The notes below the pieces were generated by a model, which made no database searches, was not told the origin of the DNA, and saw nothing but the letters and a program-made list of their open reading frames with translations. A stretch of 64,000 bases of DNA from an uncultured Vibrio sp. (GTDB lineage Bacteria; Pseudomonadota; Gammaproteobacteria; Enterobacterales; Vibrionaceae): assembly GCA_947504195.1 (NCBI GenBank), contig CANNGN010000011.1, positions 1 to 64,000 on the forward strand, written 5' to 3'. The translations under genes were made by a program, and so were the position numbers. Numbering within the stretch: position 1 is the stretch's first letter; every line of letters begins with the position of its first letter. This document shows, one piece after another, positions 30,254 to 39,405 of this stretch.

Positions 30254-31945
30254 TTAAGCTTGCTCTGTACTTTCTTCTTTCTCTTCAACGCCAGTATTTT
30301 TTGCTGGATTATGTTGATAATATTCAACATCTTGCGCAGGCTCAATATAGTTACCCAGAATAATATCAGCCGCTTTTTCTGCAACCATCATCGTTGGTGC
30401 ATATAAGTTACCATTGGTGATGACTGGGAAGATAGACGCATCGACAACTCGTAGGTTTTTAACCCCGTGAACTTTCAACTCACCATCAACCACGGCCATC
30501 TCATCGTACCCCATTTTACAGGTACAACTTGGGTGATAAGCACTTTCACCATCACGAGCGACAAAATCAAGAATCTCTTCATCAGTCTGTACATTCGGTC
30601 CTGGTGCAAGTTCTTCACCACGTAAGTCATCAAATGCAGGCTGTTCAATGATATTACGAGTACAACGAATCGCTTCTACCCACTCTTTACGCTCTTGCTC
30701 AGTCGAAAGATAGTTAAATAGGATTTCAGGTTTTTCATCTGGATCACTCGATTTAATCTTCACGTGACCACGAACATCGGTATTCATAGGGCCAACGTGC
30801 AACTGGAAGCCATGTCCATCACGTGGTGCACTACCATCGTAGCGAATTGCTAACGGTAAGAAATGGTACTGAAGGTTAGGATACGCAACTTCATCATTTC
30901 CGCGAATAAAACCGCCCGCTTCAAAATGGTTGGTTGCCGCATTCCCTTTACGATGAAATAGCCAATCGAAGCCAATTTTTGGTTGGTTGTACCATTTGAG
31001 CGCTGGGTAAAGGCTAACAGGTTGCTTACACGTATATTGAACATAAAGCTCTAAGTGATCCTGAAGGTTCTCACCAACACCGGGTAAATGGTGAACTGGA
31101 TCAATACCCAATGCCTTCAACTCTTCTTTATTACCAATACCCGACAATTGCAGGAGTTTAGGAGAGTTAATAGCGCCGCCACATGAAATAATTTCACCAC
31201 CATAAACCGTATTTGTTTTATTGCGACGTTTAAACTCAACACCAATAGCCGTTTTATCATCAAAAATAACACGACTTGCTGTAGCACCCGTTAATACCGT
31301 CAAGTTCTTACGGTTTTTAACCGGATGTAAATACGCACGTGCAGCGCTTAAACGACGACCTCGGTAGATATTTTGGTCAAACGCACCGAAACCTTCCTGT
31401 TGATAACCATTAACATCATCGGTTAAAGGATATCCCGCTTCTTGCGTAGCTTTAAAAAACGCTTCAAATAGAGGGTTATCGCAAGCAGCAGTAGAAATTG
31501 AGAGTGGACCATTATCTCCGTGGTATTTATTCGCACCTTTTAAACGCGTTTCAAATTTACGGAAATAAGGCAAACAGTGCTTATAGTCCCAATTATCTAA
31601 GCCTTCATGGCCGCCCCACTTTTCATAATCCATTGCGTTGCCGCGGATATAAATCATGCCATTAATACAGCTACTACCGCCGAGAACTTTCCCTCTAGGA
31701 TGGGCTATTTTTCGGTTATGCATATGAGGTTCAGGTGCCGATTCATACAACCAATTATACGTACCATCGGTAAGTAGGTAAGTCAGTGCTGCCGGCATGT
31801 GAATACGAAAATCAAATCGATAATCGGGACGCCCAGCTTCTAATACCAAGACTTTATTTTCTGGGTTTGCACTTAACCGGTTAGCCAGTACACAGCCCGC
31901 CGAACCACCACCTACGATGATGTAATCGTAATTCTGTTCCGCCAT
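30254..31945 (-). CDS. betA: Choline dehydrogenase BetA (GMC oxidoreductase)
   Basis: Membrane-associated FAD enzyme that oxidises choline to betaine aldehyde. The 563-residue GMC protein has the FAD motif YIIVGGGSAGCVLANRLS at the N-terminus, EAGRPDYRFDFRIHMPAA, GKVLGGSSCINGMIYIRGNA, and the C-terminal YHPSCTCKMGYDEMAVVDG. It follows E. coli BetA closely along the whole length as I recall it. The tail after residue 535 is Glu/Lys-rich and extra. It lies 65 bp after the GntR gene on the same strand, opposite betB. Confidence 0.93.
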   Translation of the reverse strand: MAEQNYDYIIVGGGSAGCVLANRLSANPENKVLVLEAGRPDYRFDFRIHMPAALTYLLTDGTYNWLYESAPEPHMHNRKIAHPRGKVLGGSSCINGMIYIRGNAMDYEKWGGHEGLDNWDYKHCLPYFRKFETRLKGANKYHGDNGPLSISTAACDNPLFEAFFKATQEAGYPLTDDVNGYQQEGFGAFDQNIYRGRRLSAARAYLHPVKNRKNLTVLTGATASRVIFDDKTAIGVEFKRRNKTNTVYGGEIISCGGAINSPKLLQLSGIGNKEELKALGIDPVHHLPGVGENLQDHLELYVQYTCKQPVSLYPALKWYNQPKIGFDWLFHRKGNAATNHFEAGGFIRGNDEVAYPNLQYHFLPLAIRYDGSAPRDGHGFQLHVGPMNTDVRGHVKIKSSDPDEKPEILFNYLSTEQERKEWVEAIRCTRNIIEQPAFDDLRGEELAPGPNVQTDEEILDFVARDGESAYHPSCTCKMGYDEMAVVDGELKVHGVKNLRVVDASIFPVITNGNLYAPTMMVAEKAADIILGNYIEPAQDVEYYQHNPAKNTGVEEKEESTEQA

Positions 31946-32010
31946 GAAATATTAACTCCTCAACTTAATCTTTTAAAAAATATAAAAATGTAATTCTTTG
32001 CGTAATAAAT

Positions 32011-32745
32011 TTATGATGAACGTCGTTGCAGACATTCATGTAACAGTAAGTAGTGCCTACTAATGGAACCTTGTAGCTTAATGGGCTCTTGATGAATAAT
32101 TTGTTCTGCGGTATAGCGCCAGTTCTCTACTGTTTTTAATAAGAAATATGGATCGTCGTACAGGTTGTTGTCGTAGGAACCAAAACCTTGTTGCATCGCA
32201 TGCATCACCCATTCAAACACCGCATTTCTCGCCATTTCAGCCAGCATCAAATTTAACTTGCGATCCGTTTCGGCCAATTCAAAAAAATCCACTGGAGTTT
32301 GCTTTGCGATATGTTCCATATGTTCAACCAAAGACAGCATTTTAGATTTCTGCTCTTCAGTCGCTCGAGTCATTGCCAATAACGCTACGCTCTGGTCAAT
32401 GCTCTCTCTAAACTCAGATATTTCATTGGGGTTGATATGCTTTTGCTTAAGGAACAAGGCTAAGGATTCACTGATATTTGAAACTTCTACTTGTTTGATA
32501 AACGTGCCACCTTTCGGCCCTTTACGTATTTCAACCAATCCTTTTTGTTTTAAAGCACTAATCGCTTCTCTAATAACGCCACGCCCGGTACCAAATTGCT
32601 GCTGAAGCTCCCTTTCACTAGGAAGGCTATCACCATGTTGCAGCGTTTCATTTAATATGGCGGATTCAATCTGAAGGGTAATGTCTTCACTAGCGCGTCC
32701 AGCTTGAGCGGGCATAAATAGAGCGGGTCTACTTTGCTTATCCAT
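32011..32745 (-). CDS. FadR-type GntR regulator, probable controller of the bet genes
   Basis: A 244-residue regulator with an N-terminal winged helix (LPSERELQQQFGTGRGVIREAISALKQKGLVEIRKGPKGGTF, residues 41-82). A helical C-terminal FCD domain starts near residue 95, with the Asp and His pattern used for metal/ligand binding only partly evident (SEFRESIDQSVALLAM). It sits between betA and the divergent betB, where betI is found in E. coli. Two TGGT-N3-ACC(A/T) sites in the promoter gap fit its family. No betI is present in the window. Confidence 0.88.
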   Translation of the reverse strand: MDKQSRPALFMPAQAGRASEDITLQIESAILNETLQHGDSLPSERELQQQFGTGRGVIREAISALKQKGLVEIRKGPKGGTFIKQVEVSNISESLALFLKQKHINPNEISEFRESIDQSVALLAMTRATEEQKSKMLSLVEHMEHIAKQTPVDFFELAETDRKLNLMLAEMARNAVFEWVMHAMQQGFGSYDNNLYDDPYFLLKTVENWRYTAEQIIHQEPIKLQGSISRHYLLLHECLQRRSS

Positions 32746-32777
32746 GATGAATTTACTCTCTCTACATTATCAAATCA

Positions 32778-32794
32778 CAATGGTACTACCAATA
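32778..32794. promoter_or_regulatory. Putative GntR operator 1 in the bet promoter region
   Basis: TGGTACTACCA at 32781-32791 is a palindrome with a 3-base centre, matching the TGGT-N3-ACCA core of FadR-subfamily operators. It lies 35 bases upstream of the gntR start codon. Confidence 0.65.
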
Positions 32795-32851
32795 TAGTAT
32801 CATTTATAAATAAAATGGTAAAATAGAGCAAAACTCAAACAAAAGTAAACA

Positions 32852-32867
32852 CATTGGTACTACCTAA
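32852..32867. promoter_or_regulatory. Putative GntR operator 2 in the bet promoter region
   Basis: TTGGTACTACCTAA repeats the first site (TGGTACTACC shared exactly), 74 bp away. That is about seven helical turns, so both lie on the same DNA face. It is nearer betB. Confidence 0.6.
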
Positions 32868-33063
32868 ATAAAAATAACATATTTCCCTTGTGAGGGAATC
32901 GCTAATAAAGTAAACATAACAAACCCATTAAATGAATAAAATTCAATAACTTAACTAACAACCAATTAACTATAAACTCGTACACTTCCATTGACAGCTG
33001 TTTGATATTACAAAGTAGAGTCGGTAACATTGATATTTTATTGAACAAAGAGTCCACATCTAT

Positions 33064-34518
33064 ATGACCTCACTTTATATCCACGGAAAAGCCTTCAAAG
33101 CGACATCAGGCGAAACCTTTCCTACATTCAATCCTGCAAATGGTGAACAACTTGCTGAAGTAGACCAAGCTTCAAAACAAGATGTTGACGCCGCGGTTGA
33201 GTCTGCTCGAAAAGGTTTTCAACAATGGTCAGCCCTTTCTGGTGCGGAGAGAGGACGAATTATGATGCGTGCGGTTGCGATTCTACGAGAACGCAACGAT
33301 GAACTCGCTGAATTAGAAGTGAAAGACACCGGAAAGCCACTTCAAGAAGCGCTTGAAGTCGATATTACTACGGGTGCCGATGTTATCGAATACTTCGCAG
33401 GTTTAGCGGCTGGTTTGCAAGGACAGCAGCAAACCTTAAATACTGAACAGTTCTTTTACACTCGCCGAGAGCCTTTGGGAATATGTGCAGGTATAGGTGC
33501 TTGGAACTACCCGATACAGATCGCAATGTGGAAATCAGCTCCAGCTCTCGCTGCGGGCAATGCGATGATCTTCAAACCCTCTGAAGAGACTCCTCTTACT
33601 GCTATTGAATTAGCGAAAATATACACTGAAGCAGGTGTACCAGATGGTGTTTTTAACGTCGTCCAAGGCGATTACCGAGTTGGGGAGATGTTAACGGGTC
33701 ATCCAGACATCGCCAAAGTTTCCTTTACTGGAGAGAGTTCAACAGGTATCAAAGTAATGACCGCTGCAGCTCAAACTCTAAAGCAAGTTACAATGGAGCT
33801 GGGCGGTAAGTCTCCTCTTATCGTATTCGATGATGCCAATATGGATAATGCCATCACTGGTGCCATGTTAGCGAACTTTTATACCCAGGGAGAAGTCTGT
33901 ACCAACGGCACTCGAGTATACGTTCATGATGCTATTTACGACGAGTTTTTAGACACCTTAACTCAACGAACCCAAAAATTAATCCTTGGGGATCCTCTTG
34001 ATCAAAAGACGCAAGTTGGTTCTCTGATTTCGAAAGATCACATGAGCAAAGTACTTGATTTTATTGAACAAGGGAAAGCTTCTGGAGCTCGCTTAGTTTG
34101 CGGTGGAGAACGCGAAGTTACGCCACCGATGGATAAAGGCTGCTTTGTTCAACCAACGATATTTGCAGATTGCGACGAGACTATGCCGCACGTGAAAAAC
34201 GAAATTTTCGGCCCTGTGATGTCAGTCTTGCGTTTTAAAGATGAAGACGAAGTCATTCGCCGCGCCAATGATACCGAGTATGGTCTCGCAGCTGGTTTGT
34301 TTACGCAAAATCTTTCTCGAGCTCACCGAGTTATAGCACAACTTGAAGCGGGTATCTGCTGGATAAACACCTGGGGTGACTCTCCCGCTGAAATGCCAGT
34401 TGGTGGGTATAAGCTTTCTGGTATTGGTCGTGAAAATGGCCCTGAGACACTGCACAGTTATACACAAACTAAGAGCGTATTGATCACTTTAGGTGATCTG
34501 GAGTCGCCATACGAATAG
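33064..34518 (+). CDS. betB: Betaine aldehyde dehydrogenase BetB
   Basis: NAD(P)-dependent oxidation of betaine aldehyde to the osmoprotectant glycine betaine. The 484-residue protein has the ALDH markers [33 protein letters not shown], the catalytic Glu in [13 protein letters not shown], and the catalytic Cys in [13 protein letters not shown] near residue 280. The BetB-type end is [17 protein letters not shown]. Divergent from gntR-betA. The downstream transporter gene starts 215 bp later and may be part of the same unit. Confidence 0.96.
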   Translation: MTSLYIHGKAFKATSGETFPTFNPANGEQLAEVDQASKQDVDAAVESARKGFQQWSALSGAERGRIMMRAVAILRERNDELAELEVKDTGKPLQEALEVDITTGADVIEYFAGLAAGLQGQQQTLNTEQFFYTRREPLGICAGIGAWNYPIQIAMWKSAPALAAGNAMIFKPSEETPLTAIELAKIYTEAGVPDGVFNVVQGDYRVGEMLTGHPDIAKVSFTGESSTGIKVMTAAAQTLKQVTMELGGKSPLIVFDDANMDNAITGAMLANFYTQGEVCTNGTRVYVHDAIYDEFLDTLTQRTQKLILGDPLDQKTQVGSLISKDHMSKVLDFIEQGKASGARLVCGGEREVTPPMDKGCFVQPTIFADCDETMPHVKNEIFGPVMSVLRFKDEDEVIRRANDTEYGLAAGLFTQNLSRAHRVIAQLEAGICWINTWGDSPAEMPVGGYKLSGIGRENGPETLHSYTQTKSVLITLGDLESPYE

Positions 34519-34733
34519 AGGTTTTTATAACTGAGCCAATCGAACACGTATCGTCATATTCTAACGGACTCAGAGTATGACGATATTTCAAGCATCATTT
34601 TCATATCGCAAATCAGGTTTTAATTATCGTTAACACGATACTTAAGATTTGATATGGATGATTTGAAGTGTTGCATAATCATACACAAGGAATCTTATAT
34701 GTGTGCTAAGCAAACAACCGGAGGTACTAAGTA

Positions 34734-35951
34734 ATGACAGCTTGGATATCTATCGGTATTTTATTTACCTTCATCTCCATCGCATTTGTCTTATATCGTT
34801 GGGGCAACTTAAAATGCATTGGTGTTACACCAGTACGAAACTTTACCTTTATTGCAATCCTTTTTACATCTGGGTTAGATGTCGGGTTAATAATGTTCCC
34901 GCTTACTGAGTTTGCTGGATATGCAGACGTCGCGACAAGCCCCGAATATGCATTCAGTAATCCACTCGCTATCGAGTTTGGATATTGGGCATTTTTCATT
35001 TGGACATTCTACTTTCTAACTTGCTTCTACTTTTGCGTCATCGAACCAAAAGTAAAATTCTTCGACATTCCAATCATTAAGTTTATAAATAATGTCGTAA
35101 TCGTAAGCACTTGTGCCTTCACCGCGTACTTATTATTGATTAATTTACCTTGGTATATCCCGCAATTAGGTGACGGGGAAACCGTGATTGGTAGCTTCTA
35201 TTTAATTGTCTTTGTGGTCATCGCAATTGCCGTATATTCAAGCACTAATATTCGATATGTCAGAATATTAAGTTTAGGCAGTAGCTGGTTATTTCTTGGG
35301 TTAATCGCACTTATGTGGACAAATGCTTTCTTAGGCGAAAATTCTAGTGTTGGTGAATTCTTTACGACGTTCTCCTTACTTGGAAGTTACTTCACAAACC
35401 TGCATAAATTTGTTTTGCCGCTTAATGATTATCATGAATTCTACCTGTTCTGGTGGTTCTCATGGAGCATTATGATTGGACAGTTTACCTCTCGCTTTGT
35501 CGGTGGCCTGAAAACGTACCAAGTTCTCGCATCAATGATGATATTCCCATCTATCCCAATTGCGATATGGTTTACCGTTCTTTATTACTACAATCTAAAA
35601 GCGATTCCTGTTGATGGCATTTTCAATATAGCGATGATTTTTGTTGGTATCACGTTTGTTGTTAACTCTCTCGATTCGTTAGTTCGCTTATATACAGATA
35701 ACTTGAACCTAACTGTTAAACGCTTTGGTAAACCACTCTACTTTGTGGGTAATTTAGTTTTATTATCAGGATTAACCCTTTTGTTTAAACTGGATTTCTT
35801 ACAAATACAATGGGTTGGTGCGTTAGCGATTGCCCTTATACTAGGGTGTTTTGTTTATATTTTGGCAACCAATTATCGGAAAGTAGCCAAGATCGACCGC
35901 TCCACTCAAAATGACGTTGTTGATTTTAAGAAAATCGAACTCAGTAACTAA
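34734..35951 (+). CDS. Short, divergent BCCT-family transporter
   Basis: Probable choline/betaine carrier of 405 residues and about ten membrane segments. The BCCT Trp-rich signature is recognisable at 240-262 (WWFSWSIMIGQFTSRFVGG, canonical form WW..W.PF.G.F.ARIS.G). The early NLKCIGVTPVRNF and FGYWAFFIWTFY segments also align with BCCT proteins. It is about 100 residues shorter than usual, lacking the N-terminal helix and long tail. The GMGIGL-type motif reads GLDVGL. A strong AGGAGG-like site (GGAGGTAC) precedes the ATG. Context with betA and betB supports choline uptake; the altered motif means substrate and coupling ion are uncertain. Confidence 0.75.
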   Translation: MTAWISIGILFTFISIAFVLYRWGNLKCIGVTPVRNFTFIAILFTSGLDVGLIMFPLTEFAGYADVATSPEYAFSNPLAIEFGYWAFFIWTFYFLTCFYFCVIEPKVKFFDIPIIKFINNVVIVSTCAFTAYLLLINLPWYIPQLGDGETVIGSFYLIVFVVIAIAVYSSTNIRYVRILSLGSSWLFLGLIALMWTNAFLGENSSVGEFFTTFSLLGSYFTNLHKFVLPLNDYHEFYLFWWFSWSIMIGQFTSRFVGGLKTYQVLASMMIFPSIPIAIWFTVLYYYNLKAIPVDGIFNIAMIFVGITFVVNSLDSLVRLYTDNLNLTVKRFGKPLYFVGNLVLLSGLTLLFKLDFLQIQWVGALAIALILGCFVYILATNYRKVAKIDRSTQNDVVDFKKIELSN

Positions 35952-35954
35952 ACC

Positions 35955-35988
35955 AAAAAAGAAGGAGGCTAAAACGCCTCCTTCAATG
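35955..35988. terminator. Stem-loop after the BCCT gene
   Basis: GAAGGAGGC/GCCTCCTTC 9-bp stem just after the stop codon. The A-run on its left makes it a better terminator for the minus strand than for the plus strand, but position suggests it ends the BCCT transcript. Confidence 0.7.
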
Positions 35989-36262
35989 TTTATTCACAAA
36001 TTTAAAGTTAAACTTTATATCTATCCATTTCGGGTCACTCCCTTCCAAAATTTAACTCGTTCTCTTTCAATAAATGGTAACTTCTGTCGGTTTAGATCTG
36101 CGATAAACGTCGACAATGCACCATAACGCGAACAAGGACCCGAATGTAGGTCTTGCCTTATCGGATTCTCAAACTACTGTGGAGAACCATTAATAAGACA
36201 TAAAAAATCGGAACTTCCATGTAAAAAGTCCCGATTCGTATGCTTTATAATTTAAAGTATAA
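35989..36262. other. Gap between the BCCT and DHH genes
   Basis: No ORF of note. It contains the DHH gene terminator at 36199-36236 and otherwise nothing I can name. Confidence 0.5.
36199..36236 (-). terminator. Terminator of the DHH phosphoesterase gene
   Basis: On the minus strand AATCGGGACTT pairs with AAGTTCCGATT (one G-U pair) and runs into TTTTTTA. Confidence 0.85.
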
Positions 36263-37195
36263 TTAGCCCGCGCTAGTAATCGTATCGATTAACTCTTGCT
36301 GTACAGTATCTGCTTTCTCAATAGCAATTTGGCAAGTACCGGCAGCCACATGACCACCACCACCGTAACCGAGCATTAATTCACCAACATTGGTCTTACA
36401 CCCGCGATCAAAGATCGATTTACCTGTCGCGAATACAATATTTTGTTTTTGGAAGCCCCACATTTTATGAATAGAAATATTACAATCGGGGAATAGCGCG
36501 TAAATAGTAAAGCGGTTACCTGCGTAAATCGTTTCTTCGTTGGTTAAATCAAGAAGAACTAAGTTGTTGTGAACCGTTGAACAGTTCAAAATTTGCTGTT
36601 GAAATAACATTTCGTGTTCACGGTACAACTCAATGCGCTCTTTCACATCTGGTAATGCGAGTATTTCCTCAATACTATGGTTCTTACAGTAATCAATCAA
36701 ATCCATCATCAATGCATAGTTTGAGATTCTGAACTCACGGAAACGTCCCAAGCCAGTTCTCGCATCCATAAGAAAGTTTAATAAATTCCAATCTTGTGGG
36801 TTTAATACTTCATCACGATTGAATTGGGCTGAGTCACCTTTATCGACGGCTTCCATCATTTCCACCCATTCGACAGGAAACGTATCAAGGCCCCCGTAAT
36901 AGCGCCAAACAACTCGAGCAGCAGAAGGTGCATCAGGATCAATAATATGGTTATCCTTTGCACCTTTATTTCGAATCGTTTCAGAAAGGTGGTGATCAAA
37001 CGTTAGGTGGCAATCTTCAACATAAGGAAGGTTAGTCACAATATCATTCGGTGTTATTTCAACGATCCCATCCTGCATATCTTTTGGATGGACGAACTTA
37101 ATATCATCAATAAGCCCTTGTTGCTTCAACAGTACTGCGCACACCAACCCATCAAAGTCACTGCGCGTGACAAGCCTATACTTTTGTTCTGACAT
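36263..37195 (-). CDS. DHH-family phosphoesterase
   Basis: A 310-residue metal-dependent phosphoesterase. The N-terminal DHH domain has VTRSDFDGLVCAVLL (metal Asp), and LTFDHHLSE carries the DHH triad. The C-terminal DHHA1-type nucleic-acid/phosphate-binding end is GYGGGGHVAAGTCQI. Relatives are annotated as exopolyphosphatase-like or oligoribonuclease-like (NrnA). No neighbour specifies the substrate: it stands alone with its own terminator and a 614-bp gap upstream. Confidence 0.88.
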   Translation of the reverse strand: MSEQKYRLVTRSDFDGLVCAVLLKQQGLIDDIKFVHPKDMQDGIVEITPNDIVTNLPYVEDCHLTFDHHLSETIRNKGAKDNHIIDPDAPSAARVVWRYYGGLDTFPVEWVEMMEAVDKGDSAQFNRDEVLNPQDWNLLNFLMDARTGLGRFREFRISNYALMMDLIDYCKNHSIEEILALPDVKERIELYREHEMLFQQQILNCSTVHNNLVLLDLTNEETIYAGNRFTIYALFPDCNISIHKMWGFQKQNIVFATGKSIFDRGCKTNVGELMLGYGGGGHVAAGTCQIAIEKADTVQQELIDTITSAG

Positions 37196-37809
37196 ACTGA
37201 TTCACCTAATCTACTTCAAATATTATGCGCAACTTCATTAGCATGAAATGCTATTTTCTCAGGTATAGAAGTTACACAGATGATGTGGCATGAACCCTCT
37301 ACAGGTAGCAGCCAAAGATTTAATATTACTATGCCTTAATATTAGACAAAGATAGAAAACTTTCCAGCCGAGACAACGACTCTCCGAACAAAAAATTTGG
37401 ATTCTTTTTTTACGAGTAAAAAAGACCATGCTCCTTTATAAAAAAAGGTTTTACCCACAGAAGGTTACGCTTTTCTTTTCGAAATATTAACCGCCTAAAT
37501 CGAGGCTCAATATTCATAATTAACTAAGCTGATATTGGCACATTATCCCTTTCCAAATGAAATTTATATGAAACATAGGCTCGCTATAACATTCAATAAA
37601 CATGAAGCTAAGCAGTAGAAGTGTTATTCAGGTCGTAGTAAACGCAAATCATTAACGCTATATTTGTATGATTATTAAAATTCACCTGCACATGTTGATG
37701 AATGAGCTTTCAAGTTCCTCCACTAGAAGGTTTCTTCAGTAGAGACGACTTTACTCAAAGTCACTCACAGTCATCATTATTTAGCGTAAACATTTCAAGG
37801 AACCTACAA
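37196..37809. other. 614-bp intergenic region upstream of kduD
   Basis: Divergent promoter region for the DHH gene and kduD. A longer reading of the kduD frame extends left to 37702 but its first 36 codons are unlike any SDR. Short A/T palindromes occur around 37410-37445. No clear operator or RNA gene. Confidence 0.5.
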
Positions 37810-38568
37810 ATGCTTGAATCATTCAATCTACAAGGAAAAGTTGCAATAGTGACCGGTTGTAATACTGGACTAGGGCAAGGAATGGCTGTCGCGTTAGCCA
37901 AAGCAGGCTGTCATATTGCAGGGGTGAACCGCAGTGAACCGACTGAAACTCGTCAAAAGGTTGAAGAATTAGGGCAACAGTTTATCGATATTCGCGTTGA
38001 TATCTCATCACTCGACTGTATCCCAACCATTATTGAAACAACGTTAAGCCAATTGAGTAGAATCGACATTCTCGTCAACAATGCGGGCATTATTCGTCGC
38101 AACGACGCCATCGATTTTACTGAACAAGATTGGGATGATGTCATGGACGTCAATTCTAAGTCTCTTTTTTTCCTCTCTCAAGCCGTTGCCAAGCAGTTCA
38201 TCGCCCAAGGTGAAGGCGGGAAAATTATCAATATCGCCTCGATGCTATCGTACCAAGGAGGTATTCGAGTCCCTTCTTACACAACCTCAAAAAGTGGCAT
38301 CCTTGGATTAACGCGCCTTATGGCCAATGAGTGGGCTCAGCACAATATCAATGTTAACGCGATCGCGCCGGGCTACATGGCAACGAATAATACTGAAGCA
38401 CTCAGAGCAGACGAAGTTAGAAACCAAGAGATCCTAAATCGAATCCCAGCCGGAAGGTGGGGAAATGCTGATGACCTTGCTGGCCCATGTGTTTTCCTCG
38501 CATCGAGTGCTTCAGACTATATCAATGGCTTTACTATAGCAGTCGACGGTGGTTGGCTAGCTCGCTAA
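37810..38568 (+). CDS. kduD: 2-dehydro-3-deoxy-D-gluconate 5-dehydrogenase-type SDR (KduD-like)
   Basis: NAD(P)-dependent short-chain dehydrogenase of 252 residues, matching E. coli KduD in length. KduD acts in the breakdown of unsaturated uronates from pectin or alginate-like polymers. Visible are TGCNTGLGQGMA (cofactor loop), NNAGIIRR, the catalytic Ser and YTTSK motif, and the PAGRWGNADDLAGPCVFLAS ending typical of KduD/gluconate dehydrogenases. Start at the ATG of MLESFNLQGK with AGGAA upstream. The gene for an RpiB-like isomerase follows 18 bp later. Confidence 0.85.
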   Translation: MLESFNLQGKVAIVTGCNTGLGQGMAVALAKAGCHIAGVNRSEPTETRQKVEELGQQFIDIRVDISSLDCIPTIIETTLSQLSRIDILVNNAGIIRRNDAIDFTEQDWDDVMDVNSKSLFFLSQAVAKQFIAQGEGGKIINIASMLSYQGGIRVPSYTTSKSGILGLTRLMANEWAQHNINVNAIAPGYMATNNTEALRADEVRNQEILNRIPAGRWGNADDLAGPCVFLASSASDYINGFTIAVDGGWLAR

Positions 38569-38586
38569 TAACAAATGGAGTTTTAA

Positions 38587-39225
38587 ATGAAAATCGCTCT
38601 TATGATGGAAAACAGCCAAGCAACGAAAAATGCGGCAATACTAAAAGAGTTGCACCACGTTGTTGATGATCTCAATTACCCTGTCTACAACGTAGGTATG
38701 AGTGATGAGAATGATCATTCAATTACCTATGTTCACCTGGGTATCATGGCCAGCTTACTTATTAATTCAAAAGCTGTTGATTTTGTCGTTACAGGCTGTG
38801 GGACGGGACAAGGGGCAATGATGTCACTGAATATTCACCCTGGTGTTGTTTGTGGCTACTGCCTCGATCCTGCCGATGCATTCCTCTTTAATCAAATCAA
38901 CAATGGTAATGCCCTAGCGCTGGCTTTTGCTAAAGGTTTTGGTTGGGGAGCGGAACTCAACGTGCGTTATATGTTTGAGAAAGCATTCACTACCGGAGAG
39001 CGAGGTTTAGGTTACCCACTTGAAAGAGCAGAACCGCAACAGAAAAATGCTGGCCTACTTAACGATGTAAAAGCCGCTCTTGCTAAAAACGATTTCCTTG
39101 AGGGTATGAAAGCCATTGATCAGGAGCTAGTGAAAACTGCAGTGACTGGCGAGCGCTTCCAGCAATGCTTCTTTGATAATTGCCAAGATAAGGATATTGA
39201 AGCTTACGTACGATCATTGCTTTAA
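38587..39225 (+). CDS. RpiB/LacA/LacB-family sugar-phosphate isomerase
   Basis: A 212-residue protein with the RpiB fold signature. The N-terminal MKIALMMENSQATKNAAIL is followed by the glycine loop VVTGCGTGQGAMMSLN (GSGIGMS region in RpiB), HPGVVCGYC, and the QINNGNALALAFAKGFGWG helix. It is about 60 residues longer than RpiB. Tight coupling to kduD suggests isomerisation of a uronate-derived keto sugar rather than ribose 5-phosphate. A KduI-like job is possible but not shown. Confidence 0.8.
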   Translation: MKIALMMENSQATKNAAILKELHHVVDDLNYPVYNVGMSDENDHSITYVHLGIMASLLINSKAVDFVVTGCGTGQGAMMSLNIHPGVVCGYCLDPADAFLFNQINNGNALALAFAKGFGWGAELNVRYMFEKAFTTGERGLGYPLERAEPQQKNAGLLNDVKAALAKNDFLEGMKAIDQELVKTAVTGERFQQCFFDNCQDKDIEAYVRSLL

Positions 39226-39405
39226 CCTAGTACAAACTTAATACCCATCGCATATAAAGGCAGCAGAGTGATAAATACTGCTGCTTTTATTTATCTTAAA
39301 AAATCGTAAGACTGATAGGTCACCACAACCAATGCCTTGACAACGAATGCACTAATTTCTCAATCGAATAACGTTTTGCAAAAATGTGAATATAGAGGAA
39401 ATACA

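Larger units (their letters stand above)
32746..33063. other. Divergent gntR/betB promoter region
   Basis: 318 bp without a gene. It carries the two TGGTACTACC repeats described separately and must hold both divergent promoters. Confidence 0.75.

Noticed and set aside
37555..37590. KdgR-like site upstream of kduD in the TGAAA-rich stretch
   Set aside because: The two TGAAA elements are direct, not inverted, so they do not form the palindrome expected for KdgR.
37702..37809. Upstream 36 codons of the kduD frame as part of the protein
   Set aside because: They lack SDR character, and an ATG with a good ribosome site directly before the conserved start of KduD proteins is available.
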